DNA from: Selaginella tamariscina
Taxonomy: Eukaryota; Streptophyta; Lycopodiopsida; Selaginellales; Selaginellaceae
Assembly: GCA_003024785.1 (NCBI GenBank)
Contig: PUQB01000253.1
Coordinates: 124,001 to 188,000 of the forward strand
Direction of reading: 5' to 3'
DNA length: 64,000 nt
Shown here: positions 23,141 to 36,602 of the stretch, in pieces
Layout: every line of letters begins with the position of its first letter
Position numbering within the stretch: position 1 is the first letter of the stretch
The notes under the pieces: model-generated
Database searches by the model: none
What the model was told of the DNA's origin: nothing
What the model saw: only the letters and a program-made list of their open reading frames with translations
Position numbers and translations under genes: made by a program

Positions 23141-24272
23141 GAAATAGATGACAAGATTGAAGATCTCAAAGAGCTTATGAAGCTTCGAATTCGGAGGTTC
23201 GGGAGCTTTGTGCAGTCGGAATTATCCGCTCGTAAATCTGAGATGGACAAGGTGAAACAGACTGTGGATCGCCTGTACAAGCTGAAGAACTACTACGAGC
23301 ACAAGAAGATTGCGGACAAGATTGCTTATTACAACCGGGATCCAAAGATGGTTAAGTACTACAAGGCCGAGATAGCAAAGCACGAGCAGGAGAAGGAAAA
23401 ATTCCTTCAGCTACTGCAGTCTGGAAGTGGAAAAAGGGAAATCATCAGCAGTGCGGAAGCTATAGAAATTGAGAAGGGGTTTGGTGTAGCTGGGGAAACG
23501 CGGTGGACATCAATTCATATTGCAGGGACCAATTGAGTAAGTGGTACACTCCTCGCCGGAGGTTATAGATAAATACAACAAGGCAAAGGAAGAGAATAAC
23601 TCTTTTCACGTTGCCAAGAATCTGTGGTTTAGTAGCTACCATGGATATAAGAATCTTGAGGGTCTCGAAGAGAAACAGAAGCAGTTGAAGTGCATGGAAG
23701 AGTTAGTGATGGAAACCACGGATTGGGAGAACGTACGAGTTGTTACTGTGGACAGTGGAAATGAGCACTCAAAGGACCTACTCCCTGTAAGGATGAGAAA
23801 GTTGATACCGACAAGAAGCTCAAGGGCGTGGAGAATGAGTCAGTGGATGGCACTGTAGGAGACGCTGGTACTGACGATGGCGCTATAGGAGAGGCTACGT
23901 ATAAGAAGAAAGCATGCAATGGGGGGAAGGGAGAAGAAGAAGAAGATTGAGAACAAAAAAGAAGCTGGTGTGGAGACGTCGGACAAGAACAAGGGCAAGA
24001 AGAAGATGGACATTGACATGTACAATGAAAATCAAACAAAGGAGGAAGTTCAGCCTCTAAACTGTGGTCCAAGGTGCAGAAACAAGCAGCCGCTCAGGAA
24101 GCCTCCGATGAAGGCGAAGAAGAAGGTGGAAGATCCAGTGGCAGAGAAGAAGGAAGAAGCTAGTTCCTCCTTGGCTGTGATGAACCCGACAAAGTATGTG
24201 TCCCTTGAGGCGTTGCTTATAATGATTGTAGTGACTTTCATGTGCTACTTGGTTCTTAAACTCATGTATTAG
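23141..24272 (+). pseudogene. Gene B, unit 2
   Basis: The longest uninterrupted N-terminal part of the three copies: 119 codons from ATG 23177, including EHKKIADKIAYYNRDPKMV, which is frame-shifted in the other two. The final frame (23919-24272) carries the Lys-rich linker through to the membrane anchor and the true stop at 24270-24272. The middle (23541-23858) is in another frame. The base before EIDDK makes a TGA, so no upstream start is available in this copy. Confidence 0.6.
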
Positions 24273-24828
24273 ACTCCTTCTCTTTCGAGTTCAATCAAGC
24301 TTTTATAAGTTTGTAGAATTTTGTTTAACGCGTCAACAGTGTATCACATAAGAAATATTACATGTGTGTTGCTAAAATAATTACAACATGAAAGATTGCT
24401 TCACTATCTCAAGCCTTAATAATATGAAAATAAATGCTCCTTGTTACATGTATATGTGTATGACATCTTTAAATATATAATATGTGTGAGCAAGTTATAT
24501 GCTTCACCATTTGAAATTTTAATATGAATATAATTACGTGTGCTTTAAATATGTTATATATTAGGAAATAATAGTCTATAGGATTTTTATTTGAAAATAG
24601 GTTGACATATTTATAAACAAAGAAATATATAGTTTTATCTATACATGAAGAGCTTATCTAGTTAATTTACCACCTTATTTTAGTACTTTATTAATAGATA
24701 ACAATTATTACTGTAGTGTTTGGTCTTTAAAGAGTACGCCTAATGGATATCCATGTTTACAAAAATTGATAAGAGTATACGTAAGGACACCTAAGTCTAT
24801 GTCATTTAAGCCATTTAGGTTCGGCACG

Positions 24829-25022
24829 ATGGACTCGGAGAGATGTACGCTCTACAAAGAAATAAATGACAAGGTTGAAGATATCGAAGAGCTTACGAAA
24901 CTCTGAATTCGGAGGTACGGGAGTTTTGTGCAGTCGGAATTATCATGTCGTAAAGCCAGATCGCTTGTACTACCACGAGATCCAAATTGAAGATGATTAA
25001 GTAGTTCATGGCCGAGATAGCA
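24829..25022 (+). pseudogene. 5' fragment of a further gene B copy, unit 2
   Basis: As in unit 1, but a few bases are missing after MDSER (agatgtacgc for agatgcggtacgc). Confidence 0.75.
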
Positions 25023-25391
25023 TTTGCTAAAATACTAAAAACACCGAAAACACCATCTTCAACAACACTTTATTCATGTATAAGCATTTGAGTAATACAC
25101 CTCCATTTCCAATATCAATGTCCGATATCCACAGATACCATATAACACACACATGCATGGATCTGCAAGAGGAGAGAGAGTATTTAGTATTTGCTAATTG
25201 AATGTGGAATGAGTTAGAATTATATCAAGCATTCATTCGCTTTACTTGTGACCTACGTGACATTTGAGTTAAATAATATTTGAAAATTTATTTTTCATTC
25301 TCTTTACAGGAGCTTTACACGAAGGAAAGACAATTTAATGTACTTTCATTGTTAGTCTTTTGATCAAAGAAATTGTTTGTCGTTATTTATA

Positions 25392-25703
25392 TGAAGTGAG
25401 ACTTCATTTAATTCCACTAAGCAAGACTTAAACCCACGAAACAAGACTTAAACCCCATGAAGTGAAAGGTCAAAAACCATGTCTCCGTGAACAGAGACTC
25501 TTATTTTACAAAGTAAGACTATTTCTTTACGATGTGAGACTCTTGCCTAAATGAGAGCGAATCTTACGGAGTGAGACTCCAAGTACAAAAAGTAAAATTC
25601 AATAACCATGACGTGAACCTTCAATCCTTCAAAGTGAGCCTTTCAAGCAGTCATTTATCACAAAGTGAGAGTACATGCCCACAAAAGTGAGAGTAATGTC
25701 CCC
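25392..25703 (+). repeat. 24-nt minisatellite, unit 2
   Basis: Same repeat as unit 1 with small losses (near 25545-25560) that break the open frame seen in units 1 and 3, which argues against coding. Confidence 0.75.
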
Positions 25704-28275
25704 ACATGTCCTTTTATTAGTAATTTCTCATGTTAATTTCTCTTAATCTTGCATGTGAATTATTCTAAATTCTAATACGTATATACTAAATATAAAGTTT
25801 GTAATATGTATGCCTATTACACATTAGAAATACAAATATAATATGTATTATGTAAGAATATAATTATGATAAGAAAGAATGTTTCACATGAGCTCATAAA
25901 AGCTATAAACAAAAATTATGGACACGCATGCACGTGTAGAGAGACGTATTAGCATGGAGAATTTATATAGTTTTGTAACACATGCAACACACGGCGCACG
26001 CACACACACACACAAGAGAGGTACAAGAAGCGGATCCAACTACATTGATGGTAAGATACTTGTGGTGGAGTATCCTTGAAGAGACATAAATATATAAAAA
26101 GTAGTTAATATTAATCAAGCTTTAATAGTAAAGATTAATGGAATCTTTTATCCTATTAAATTTGAGAAAGTAATTTTCTTCTTTCCTCCATTAGAGCTCT
26201 TCCATGTGTCCAACTCCCACACACGTAGTAGACATGTTTTATTAAGCTTTTATGTTTCATAAAGTTTGGTAAAAACTTTCCTTATGTAGAAACAAGTTTG
26301 TCCATGTTACTAAATTTTAAGTGTAAAATTAAGTTATGAAACTATACCATCCGATTTATATTGTTTTTTGTTATGAGGACTAATACACAAAGAGCTTTTA
26401 AAAGTAGGATTAATATAAACCATGTTAGTGCAATAGACATGATAAATTTTGAATTTCTATTCTAAATATTTTCATGAAAAATAATTAAAAATTGAATAAA
26501 AACAAGATAGCTTATCCATTTTGAGTAAAAAATGCATAGAATAGCTTCCAAATCTATTACTATACCCCAATATAATGGTAAGAAGTTATACTTCAAGCTT
26601 ATAAAACGGACATGCATCTTTTTTCTAACCATGGTTGTGGAACTTGTATTCGCAAGGCGATAATGCAACAACTTCTTGTTCTTTAACATCCCCTTCATGT
26701 GTCATAAGAGTACAACAAGGTAACAATTTAAGAATGGTTCTTGTTCAAACTCAAAAAACAACACATCATCGTTGTTTGGATTCGATAGAGGAGCCTATGG
26801 AAATGCAATAGATGTTGTAATGGAATATTCTTGTGTAGTGGTGGATATATGAGGAAAGGAAAGAGTAATTAAAGTAAATTGACTAACTTTGACTTGTAAA
26901 ATAAATATAAAAACCTTACCGATTTTATTAATATAGGTAACTAGCAGCCACATTAGAACTTGTCTTTGCAAATGCCATACAACCACTAATTAAATAATTT
27001 GAGATTTTATTTTAATTTTGACATTTTATTAAGTAATAAAGATGTAATTCTAATTTATTTTTGGTTATATAATTAATAAATATGATTAATACATGATTAA
27101 TAAATATGTAATTTATTTTATTTTAATTATGTTAATTCTATGTTATGGATTTGGAAGTGTGAATAGTACTTAACAATTTAATTAGGGCTTAATTAGGGCT
27201 TTGGTTATAATATTTTGTTAAAAGTTCATAATTATATCTATTTAATTAATAATTTAGATAGGAGTTAGATTAAGAAACCATTTTTCAATTAATATAGTAA
27301 GAGCAACATCTCTTAATTTAAAGTCATTACTATATTTCTGAGTACATTCTTTATGAATTAATCTTTTTAAGACATGATTAAACAATATGAGACTGTGAAA
27401 TGTCAAATTGCTTAATTGGTGTTCTACCAACTTGTAGAACCACAAAACATGCATGTATATTTTTTAAATCACAATGGGTATGTGCTCAAAATAAAGTTTT
27501 AATATTTAAAGTAAGCGTCTAAATTCATCAGGTTAAGAATACCAATTGGGTTAAGGGTCATAAACCAGGATAAAATTGCTATAAGAATAACATATACGTC
27601 AAAGGGTCTAGATTAGGGATGAACTCACCAGGTTAAAGATTATAGCTAGGTTAAGGGTCTAACTTAGCATGGTAAGAATAACAACTAGGTTAAAGGTCAA
27701 TCAATACTTAAGTCAAGACCTACTCAAGAATGAACTCACGATAACAACTAGGTAAATAGTAAATAGTTAAGCCCACCAACTTGTACTAGTATATAAAATA
27801 TGATATTGAAACAAACAATTGAATTAATAAAGAACAAAAGAAATAATTATCGATTTATTGAGGATAGAAATTTTAAACAAGACTCTTTAATCCACACTTT
27901 GTTTGTCATATGTATATTAGGGTTCACAAGTCCAACAAGGTCAGTATAAAATATGGTTGCAAATATAATGATTTGGTACAACACGTTAAAATCTGATGTA
28001 ACTATATATTAAACAAATGGCAATAAACGTTTGACTAATGAATCAAAGTAGTAAACTATGCCACTGTTTATACTAAGTTTAGAATTTGAATAAATTTCAA
28101 AATCCCAGTTGCCAGACAAATTCCAACCACCCATATAATATATATTTCAAATGGAATGCACTCTTAACAATAATGTGCAAAACACCATATTTGGTAATGC
28201 AACATCACATAAGTAATTATCAATATAAGCTAAATTAAAATGTTAATTATATGTGAGGTTGCTTTGGGACTCTGC

Positions 28276-28316
<41 letters not shown>

Positions 28317-29274
28317 TAGGGAAGTGAAATTGGAATATGTGTCGATCTACATACACAAGCAATCGATATATTCATGAATAGGGGTTTATTTGAGTATGTG
28401 TAGTTAGGCCATCTTTTTTTAGTGTGTTTATTTGTACTTTAAGTAGCTCCAAAATCCTGTAGATATTTCAATATATGATTTATAAATTAAAACAAAATTC
28501 TCATACACAATAAACTAAATATATAATGTAGTGGATCTAAATTATTAAATGACAATAGAATTAACAAAAACTGTAGATGACACATTCAAAGTGAATGAAA
28601 GCTTCTTCAAATAAGCAAACATATTAAGAACAAGATCAAACAAAAGTGTGAGTGGGTGTGTGTGAGTGCTTGTGCATATGCACTTGCGAGTGTGATATCA
28701 ACCTATGAGACTAATATGCATGTGAAACCTGCAGGACGCATATGCTTGTTGCTTATAAAATGTAAAACATGTATATATAGAAATGAATACAGACTTTTAT
28801 TAAATCATAATTAACATTTAAACTCTAATATATTTACAATAGCTAATGGTACAAACTAAGATCTTTTGTTTTTCTTTTTTAAAACATAGATATGCATAAT
28901 ATATATTTATTAGTTGCCATTCACCACATATGACAATGATTACTTATGATAATATTACTTGTAATATGTATATTGTATAATAATGTATTCACACTATGGC
29001 TGTTTTATGTCCACTTATACCCGTAATCAATATGATATCACCAAATAGACTGTATATAGATGTATACACAATTGCATATAGTCATTTAGGATTGTAAAAG
29101 TCTACCCAAACTTGTGGATTTGTAAGGCAAATTGAAGTGTGTGTGGGAGAGGGGAGGGTCATATGCCCACATGGTGCACATTCATGTTCAAACACCAGCC
29201 ATGGCTAGTTCACAATATTATGCAATCTTATCATTGATAGTTTACTGTTAAAACTCATATGCTTGTTTGTTTCT

Positions 29275-29406
29275 ACCACGTGGTACATTTGCGTGGTTAA
29301 TCGAGGGTATATTTAAAATAGATATGCGACCAAAAACTAGGATCCAACCGTACATTAATTCTGTGCGTGTTTGTTCAACCACGTGGTCAGTCAAGGGTAT
29401 ATAAAA
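29275..29406 (+). promoter_or_regulatory. Gene A promoter, unit 3
   Basis: G-box palindromes at 29275-29284 and 29378-29387, TATATAAA from 29398; the ATG follows at 29441. Confidence 0.7.
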
Positions 29407-29440
29407 GCCTGATATGTGTAGGGTTTTAAACTGAATCGCT

Positions 29441-30438
29441 ATGTACACACGTGAGCAAAAGAGGTTATGGTACTCTGCAGCGCCGCCATCACAACCAAAC
29501 ACCAAAGATGATTCAGGTAATATGAGAGATGAGAGAGAGAGAGATTCATCTTACTCATTTGGGTAGGCGCAGCCGATGAAGACGACCCATATGTGGATCC
29601 AATAGTGTGGGGCATCCGGAAAACCACATTGCAACACAACCAAGTTCCATGCACTGGGTGAGTTCGTGGAACCTCCTCCCAAGAAAAGAAGGAAATACAT
29701 TAATTATATGGCTGACTTAATACGTGATGGGCGCGTTGGGGATTACAGAGATCCGCCACCATGGTCAATTGTGGATGAAGAGACAGGAAAGGGAAATGAG
29801 GGTGGGAGCACAAAAAAGGCTGAAGAGGCGATGATTGTGGAGATGAGAAGGGGAGGCAACGTGGATGCTCTGGATGAAAAGCGCAACAAGGCGGAGAGTG
29901 ATGAGGCAAAGGTAGAGGGGCATTCAGATGACACTGTGAATGAGTTTGATCGGTTATTTGAGGAGGAGGAGGAGGAGGCAGAGGGGCATTCAAAGGGCAA
30001 CATGGAAATATGGGTGAGTTTGATATGCTATTTGGAGGATAAGGCGGTAGAGGCAACAAGGATGGGCTTGATCTTTTGTTGGTTGGAGAGGAGATCAAGG
30101 GTGAAGAAGAGGTAACTAGAGGGGAAGAGGGTAGGAATAAAGTAATTAAGGGTGAGAAGAGCACTAAGAAGAAGAAAAAGAAACATCCGGAGATGGAAAA
30201 GTTAATACAGGAGGCTAAAGCGTTGTGGCCAGACCAAATACCATGTAAACACCATGGAGTTAAAAGTTGTACTCATTTCTACGACATTAACAACGGCAGT
30301 TTGACTGGGCCTAGGTACAGATGCAACATAAATAAAAGCCATTGGACACATTCGATGATGGACCACGATCCCGTTGTTGGAAATATCCTCAAGAATATGA
30401 CGAAAAGGTATCGCGAGCTTGAAAAGGAGCTAGTGTGA
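29441..30438 (+). pseudogene. Gene A, unit 3: several small frame changes
   Basis: Exon 1 (29441-29516) and the intron (29517-29566) are as in unit 2. Exon 2 shows several one- to three-base losses: in the G run near 29610, in GGGG near 29657, in AAAA near 30005, in the GAGGAG repeat near 30034 and in GGG near 30052. The C-terminal Cys/His segment (30076-30438 frame) is perfectly kept. Most losses are in homopolymers while the protein sequence is otherwise conserved, so assembly error is a real alternative to decay. Confidence 0.65.
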
Positions 30439-31633
30439 ATACTACGCTTTAGGCCATTTGGATATAAAATGATATTGATTTTTAATCATGCTCTTGTTTA
30501 TACATTTCATTAAATGTATTGTTCTTAAATGATAGGAAAAACCCATCTCTTTTTTCTTAAATTTTTTTTAGAGATTTCTAATTTTTGATTTTTAAGAGAA
30601 ATTTTATATACATGAAATCTATATAGAATATATAAAAATCTCATTTGATCTTTATGATCTTTATATCTTTATATATGCATAAAGATAACCTTCATATATT
30701 ATTATATAAATCATATTATTAAAGATGAATATATAACGAATACAATCATATATAGTTTAATGAGGGCTACATAATGTTCAAATTCCACATATTTCCACTA
30801 TTGATTCTTGTTTTTATTTTTTTAAATCCATAATTGCTTTTATTATTTTTAAAATATTATTTAAGTAATAGATATAATTTATTTTTTAATGGGATGCTAT
30901 TTACATTTAATATTGTCATGAATATCAAAAGTAATTTCAAATTACATATGAAGTGGAGGAAAGCGGAGAAAATTTATGCACTTAATACATAAATTCTAGA
31001 ATTTATCTTTTACTTCCACTTCATATGCATAATCTAGTTAATCCCATTTTATTTGAAATAAATCTTAATATTCATGATAATATTCAATGTAAGCATCCCA
31101 TTCATAACTAATTGGCCACTTAAATATTATTTTAAAATAATAAAGTGCATGGACTTTATTTTATTTTTTCTAAAAAGCATCAATAGTGGAAATATGTAAA
31201 CTTTGAACATTATGTAGCCCTCATTAAACTATAATATGATTATATTCGTTATATATTTCATCTTTAATAATTACGATTTATATTATATTTATGTAGCAAA
31301 ATCGATAAAAATAGCTAACATAAAGGTCAAAATGAGATTTTTATGGATCCAGTATATCCATTTATAGATTTCATAATATACAATTCATATACAACATATT
31401 ACATTTTAATTCTTACTTTTCTTAAATGCTATATTAAAGTGTATGTAAGATTTCTCTTTAAAATCTAAGAAATATATTTTTATGTGTTTTTCTTGTTCAT
31501 TTGAGGACAATACATTTAATGAAAATGTTGTGAACATATAGGCTTTCTACGTGCAAAGCATGTAAAAGCGTAAGTATAATTCTTTATTAAAAATGGATTA
31601 CCATTTTATACGCAGATGCCTAAAACACCGTAT

Positions 31634-32442
31634 TCACGTCAACTCATTTTTAAGGTCACGATACCTTCTTGACATGTCTTGGAGGATAATCCAAAAGGAG
31701 TGCCAAGCTCTATTTATTTTGCATATGTATCTAGGCCCAATCAAACTGCTGTTGTTAACGTCGTAAAAATGAGTACAATCTTAACTCCGTGGTACTTACA
31801 TTGTATCTAGTCTGGCCACAAAGCTTTAGCCTCCTCTATTATCTTTCAACTCGGGATGCTTTTTCTTCTTCTTACTATTCTCCCTGCCCTTAATTACTTT
31901 GTCGGTCTCTGCCTCCTCATCCTCCTCAAATAACCACGAACTCATCCATAGTTTCCTTGTTGCCCTTTGAATGCCCCTCTGCCTCCTCATGCTCCTCAAA
32001 TAACCCATCAAACTCATCCATAGTTTCCTTTGAATGCCCCTCTGCCTCTACCTCCTCACTCTCCACCACTTCAGCCTTTTCCATGCTCCCACCCTCATTT
32101 CGCTTTCCTGTCTCTTTGCCCACATTTAACCATGGCGGCGGATTGTTGTAATCCCCAAACGCCCAACACGTATTAAGTCGGCCATATAATTAATATATGT
32201 TCTTCTCTTCTTGGGAGGAGGTTCCACGAAGTCACCCTAGTGCAGAGAACTTGGCTGTGCTCCAACATGGTTTTCCATATGCCCCCAAGGCCGTTGGATC
32301 CACATATGGCTCGTCTTCATCTTTGACACATGCCCAAATGAGTCAATATGAATGTCTCTCTCATCTCTCATACTACCTGAATCTTTTGGTTGCGATGGCG
32401 CGCTGTAGAGTACCATAACCTCTTTTGCTCGCGTGTGTACAT
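31634..32442 (-). pseudogene. A', unit 3
   Basis: Mirror copy with an extra ~20-bp loss near 31708 relative to units 1 and 2 and a small loss near 32398. The acidic repeats and Lys cluster remain readable. Confidence 0.78.
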
Positions 32443-33613
32443 AGCAAATCTAAAAACCCTACACATTTCAGGCTTTTATGTCCTTAGTAACATGTTGATT
32501 AGCGTCACATGCCTTTTCAAATTGTTATATATGTCATGCGAGATTCTCATAATCGATTGATTGACCACGCGGTAGAACAAACATGTGCGTAATTAATGCA
32601 CCATCGGATCCTAGTTTTGATTGCGTATCTATTTAAATATACCCGACTGACAGCGTAAATGTGCCACGTGGTAGAACAAACAAGCATATAGGTTTTAACT
32701 CCCATTCCATAATATTGTGAACTAGTCATGGCCACCGGAGCTAAGAGTAAACCCGAATCGGTTAGTATTGTGGTATTTGAACATCAATGTGTACCATGTG
32801 GGTTTATAACCCTCCCCTCTCTCACACACACACCTAAGTTTGCCTTACAACTACACAAGTTTTGGCTGACTTTTACAGTCCTAAATGACTATTAATATGC
32901 AATTGTGTATACATGTGTATATACAGTCTTTTGTGTGGGTATAAGTGGACATAAAACATCCATACATTACAAATTTATTTACATATTATATGTCTATTAA
33001 ATCATTCTCATATGTGGTGAATGGCAACAAGATATATGTTATGCATACCCATATTTAAAATAAAAAATAGAAAAGCAGAAGACTCTTTAGTTTTGTATCG
33101 TTAGCTATTGTATATATATCAAAGTTGAAATGTTAATTACATTTAATATTAAAGAAGTCTATTTACATTCATTTTGATATACATTTTTGACAACATATAA
33201 GCAGCAAGCAAATGCGTCCTCACATGTTTCATATGCGATTAGTCTCACAGCTAATATAGCACCCGCACTCGCGTGCACACACGCACTTTTGTTTGATTGC
33301 GTTCTTCTGATGTTTGCTTATATGAAGAAGCTTTCATTCACTTTGAATGCGTAATCTATATAATTTCTGCTAATTTTATTTCCATTTAATAATTTAGAGT
33401 TACATTACATTTACTTTACTGTGTAGGAGAATTTGTCTTAATTTGTAAATTTTATTTCATTATTATTCATCCATATTTGCATTATACATATCTACCATAA
33501 TATTGAAATATCTACAGAATTTCAGAGCTACTTAAAATACAAAAAGACACACTAAAAAAAAAGGCCTACACATACCCAAATAAACCCATATTCATGAATA
33601 TACCAGTGCATAC

Positions 33614-33675
33614 ATGTCCCTTGAGGCGTTGCTTATAACGATTGTAGTGACTTTCATGTGCTACAACTCATGTAT
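33614..33675 (+). pseudogene. 3' fragment of a gene B copy, unit 3
   Basis: Same B tail fragment directly after the palindrome end at 33601. Confidence 0.8.
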
Positions 33676-34035
33676 CTTTCAAGTTATTCTTATTAATATA
33701 CACATAATATATTTAAAACACACGCACTCATATGATGGAGCACTAACCCATTCAAATCAAATCTGATTTTGATCATATGTTTCATGGAAATCTAATAAAA
33801 CCTAAACCATCCTAAAATAGTTACAACATGAGACTGCAATATGTTTCACTATCTCAAGCCTCATGCCCTAAATCTTATTTTAATACTTCACTGATAGATA
33901 GCAACTATATTTATTGTTGGCGTTTGGGATTTAATTAGTATGCCTAATCCATGTTTACAAAAAATCATAAAAGCTAAAAAGAAGGATATATAAGCATACT
34001 AAGTCTAGGTCATTTAGGTCATTTGGGTGCTACGG

Positions 34036-35160
34036 GAAATAGATGACAAGATTGAAGATCTCAAAGAGCTTATGAAGCTTCGAATTCGGAGGTTCGGGAG
34101 CTTTGTGCAGTCGGAATTATCCGCTCGTAAATCTGAGATGGACAAGGTGAAACAGACTGTGGATCGCCTGTACAAGCTGAAGAACTACTACGAGCACAAA
34201 AGATTGCGGACAAGATTGCTTATTACAACCGGGATCCAAAGATGGTTAAGTACTACAAGGCCGAGATAGCAAAGCACGAGCAGGAGAAGGAAAAATTCCT
34301 TCAGCTACTGCAGTCTGGAAGTGGAAAAAGGGAAATCATCAGCAGTGCGGAAGCTATAGAAATTGAGAAGGGGTTTGGTGTAGCTGGGGAAACGCGTGGA
34401 CATCAATTCATATTGCAGGGACCAATTGAGTAAGTGGTACACTCCTCGCCGAGGTTATAGATAAATACAACAAGGCAAAGGAAGAGAATAACTCTTTTCA
34501 CGTTGCCAAGAATCTGTGGTTTAGTAGCTACCATGGATATAAGAATCTTGAGGGTCTCAAGAGAAACAGAAGCAGTTGAAGTGCATGGAAGAGTTAGTGA
34601 TGGAAACCACGGATTGGGAGAACGTACGAGTTGTTACTGTGGACAGTGGAAATGACACTCAAAGGACCTACTCCCTGTAAGGATGAGAAAGTTGATACCG
34701 ACAAGAAGCTCAAGGGCGTGGAGAATGAGTCAGTGGATGGCACTGTAGGAGACGCTGGTACTGACGATGGCGCTATAGGAGAGGCTACGTATAAGAAGAA
34801 AGCATGCAATGGTGGGAAGGGGAAGAAGAAGAAGATTGAGAACAAAAAAGAAGCTGGTGTGGAGACGTCGGACAAGAACAAGGGCAAGAAGAAGATGGAC
34901 ATTGACATGTACAATGAAAATCAAACAAAGGAGAAGTTCAGCCTCTAAACTGTGGTCCAAGGTGCAGAAACAAGCAGCCGCTCAGGAAGCCTCCGATGAA
35001 GGCGAAGAAGAAGGTGGAAGATCCAGTGGCAGAGAAGAAGGAAGAAGCTAGTTCCTCCTTGGCTGTGATGAACCCGACAAAGTATGTGTCCCTTGAGGCG
35101 TTGCTTATAATGATTGTAGTGACTTTCATGTGCTACTTGGTTCTTAAACTCATGTATTAG
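34036..35160 (+). pseudogene. Gene B, unit 3
   Basis: Same organisation as unit 1. This copy has one base fewer near 34396 (ACGCGTGG for ACGCGGTGG), which gives the more natural reading GETRGHQFILQGPIE before the shared TAA. Frame changes elsewhere match unit 1 (ACAAAAGATTG near 34196). Confidence 0.6.
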
Positions 35161-35715
35161 ACTCCTTCTCTTTCGAGTTCAATCAAGCTTTTATAAGTTT
35201 GTAGAATTTTGTTTAACGCGTCAACAGTGTATCACATAAGAAATATTACATGTGTGTTGCTAAAATAATTACAACATGAAAGATTGCTTCACTATCTCAA
35301 GCCTTAATAATATGAAAATAAATGCTCCTTGTTACATGTATATGTGTATGACATCTTTAAATATATAATATGTGTGAGCAAGTTATATGCTTCACCATTT
35401 GAAATTTTAATATGAATATAATTACGTGTGCTTTAAATATGTTATATATTAGGAAATAATAGTCTATAGGATTTTTATTTGAAAATAGGTTGACATATTT
35501 ATAAACAAAGAAATATATAGTTTTATCTATACATGAAGAGCTTATCTAGTTAATTTACCACCTTATTTTAGTACTTTATTAATAGATAACAATTATTACT
35601 GTAGTGTTTGGTCTTTAAAGAGTAGCCTAATGGATATCCATGTTTACAAAAATTGATAAGAGTATACGTAAGGACACCTAAGTCTATGTCATTTAAGCCA
35701 TTTAGGTTCGGCACG

Positions 35716-35912
35716 ATGGACTCGGAGAGATGCGGTACGCTCTACAAAGAAATAAATGACAAGGTTGAAGATATCGAAGAGCTTACGAAACTCTGAATTC
35801 GGAGGTACGGGAGTTTTGTGCAGTCGGAATTATCATGTCGTAAAGCCAGATCGCTTGTACTACCACGAGATCCAAATTGAAGATGATTAAGTAGTTCATG
35901 GCCGAGATAGCA
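35716..35912 (+). pseudogene. 5' fragment of a further gene B copy, unit 3
   Basis: As in unit 1, ATG at 35716, same internal stop after the EELTKL-type sequence. Confidence 0.75.
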
Positions 35913-36280
35913 TTTGCTAAAATACTAAAAACACCGAAAACACCATCTTCGAACAACACTTTATTCATGTATAAGCATTTGAGTAATACACCTCCATTTC
36001 CAATATCAATGTCCGATATCCACAGATACCATATACACACACATGCATGGATCTGCAAGAGGAGAGAGAGTATTTAGTATTTGCTAATTGAATGTGGAAT
36101 GAGTTAGAATTATATCAAGCATTCATTCGCTTTACTTTGTGACCTACTGTGACATTTGAGTTAAATAATATTTGAAAATTTATTTTTCATTCTCTTTACA
36201 GGAGCTTTACACGAAGGAAAGACAATTTAATGTACTTTCATTGTTAGTCTTTTGATCAAAGAAATTGTTTGTCGTTATTT

Positions 36281-36602
36281 ATATGAAGTGAGACTTCATT
36301 TAATTCCACTAAGCAAGACTTAAACCCACGAAACAAGACTTAAACCCCATGAAGTGAAAGGTCAAAAACCATGTCCCGTGAACAGAGACTCTTATTTTAC
36401 AAAGTAAGACTATTTCTTTACGATGTGAGACTCTTGCCCTATAAAGTGAGAGCGATATCTTACGGAGTGAGACTCCAAGTACAAAAAGTAAAATTCAATA
36501 ACCATGACGTGAACCTTCAATCCTTCAAAGTGAGCCTTTCAAGCAGTCATTTATCACAAAGTGAGAGTACATGCCCACAAAAGTGAGAGTAATGTCCCCA
36601 CA
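36281..36602 (+). repeat. 24-nt minisatellite, unit 3
   Basis: Same repeat, with an open frame at 36371-36586 identical to that of unit 1. Confidence 0.75.

Larger units (their letters stand above)
17073..27998 (+). repeat. Tandem amplicon unit 2
   Basis: Second unit, same order as unit 1. It carries the only gene A copy that is open throughout. Its left 300 bp has many one-base deletions in doubled letters relative to units 3 and 4, a pattern that looks like weak polishing rather than evolution. AT run near 17346-17382. Confidence 0.95.
28366..33601. repeat. 5.2-kb palindrome, unit 3
   Basis: Same inverted-arm structure, centre near 30945-31026. Slightly shorter than in units 1 and 2 through scattered small deletions. 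Confidence 0.92.
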
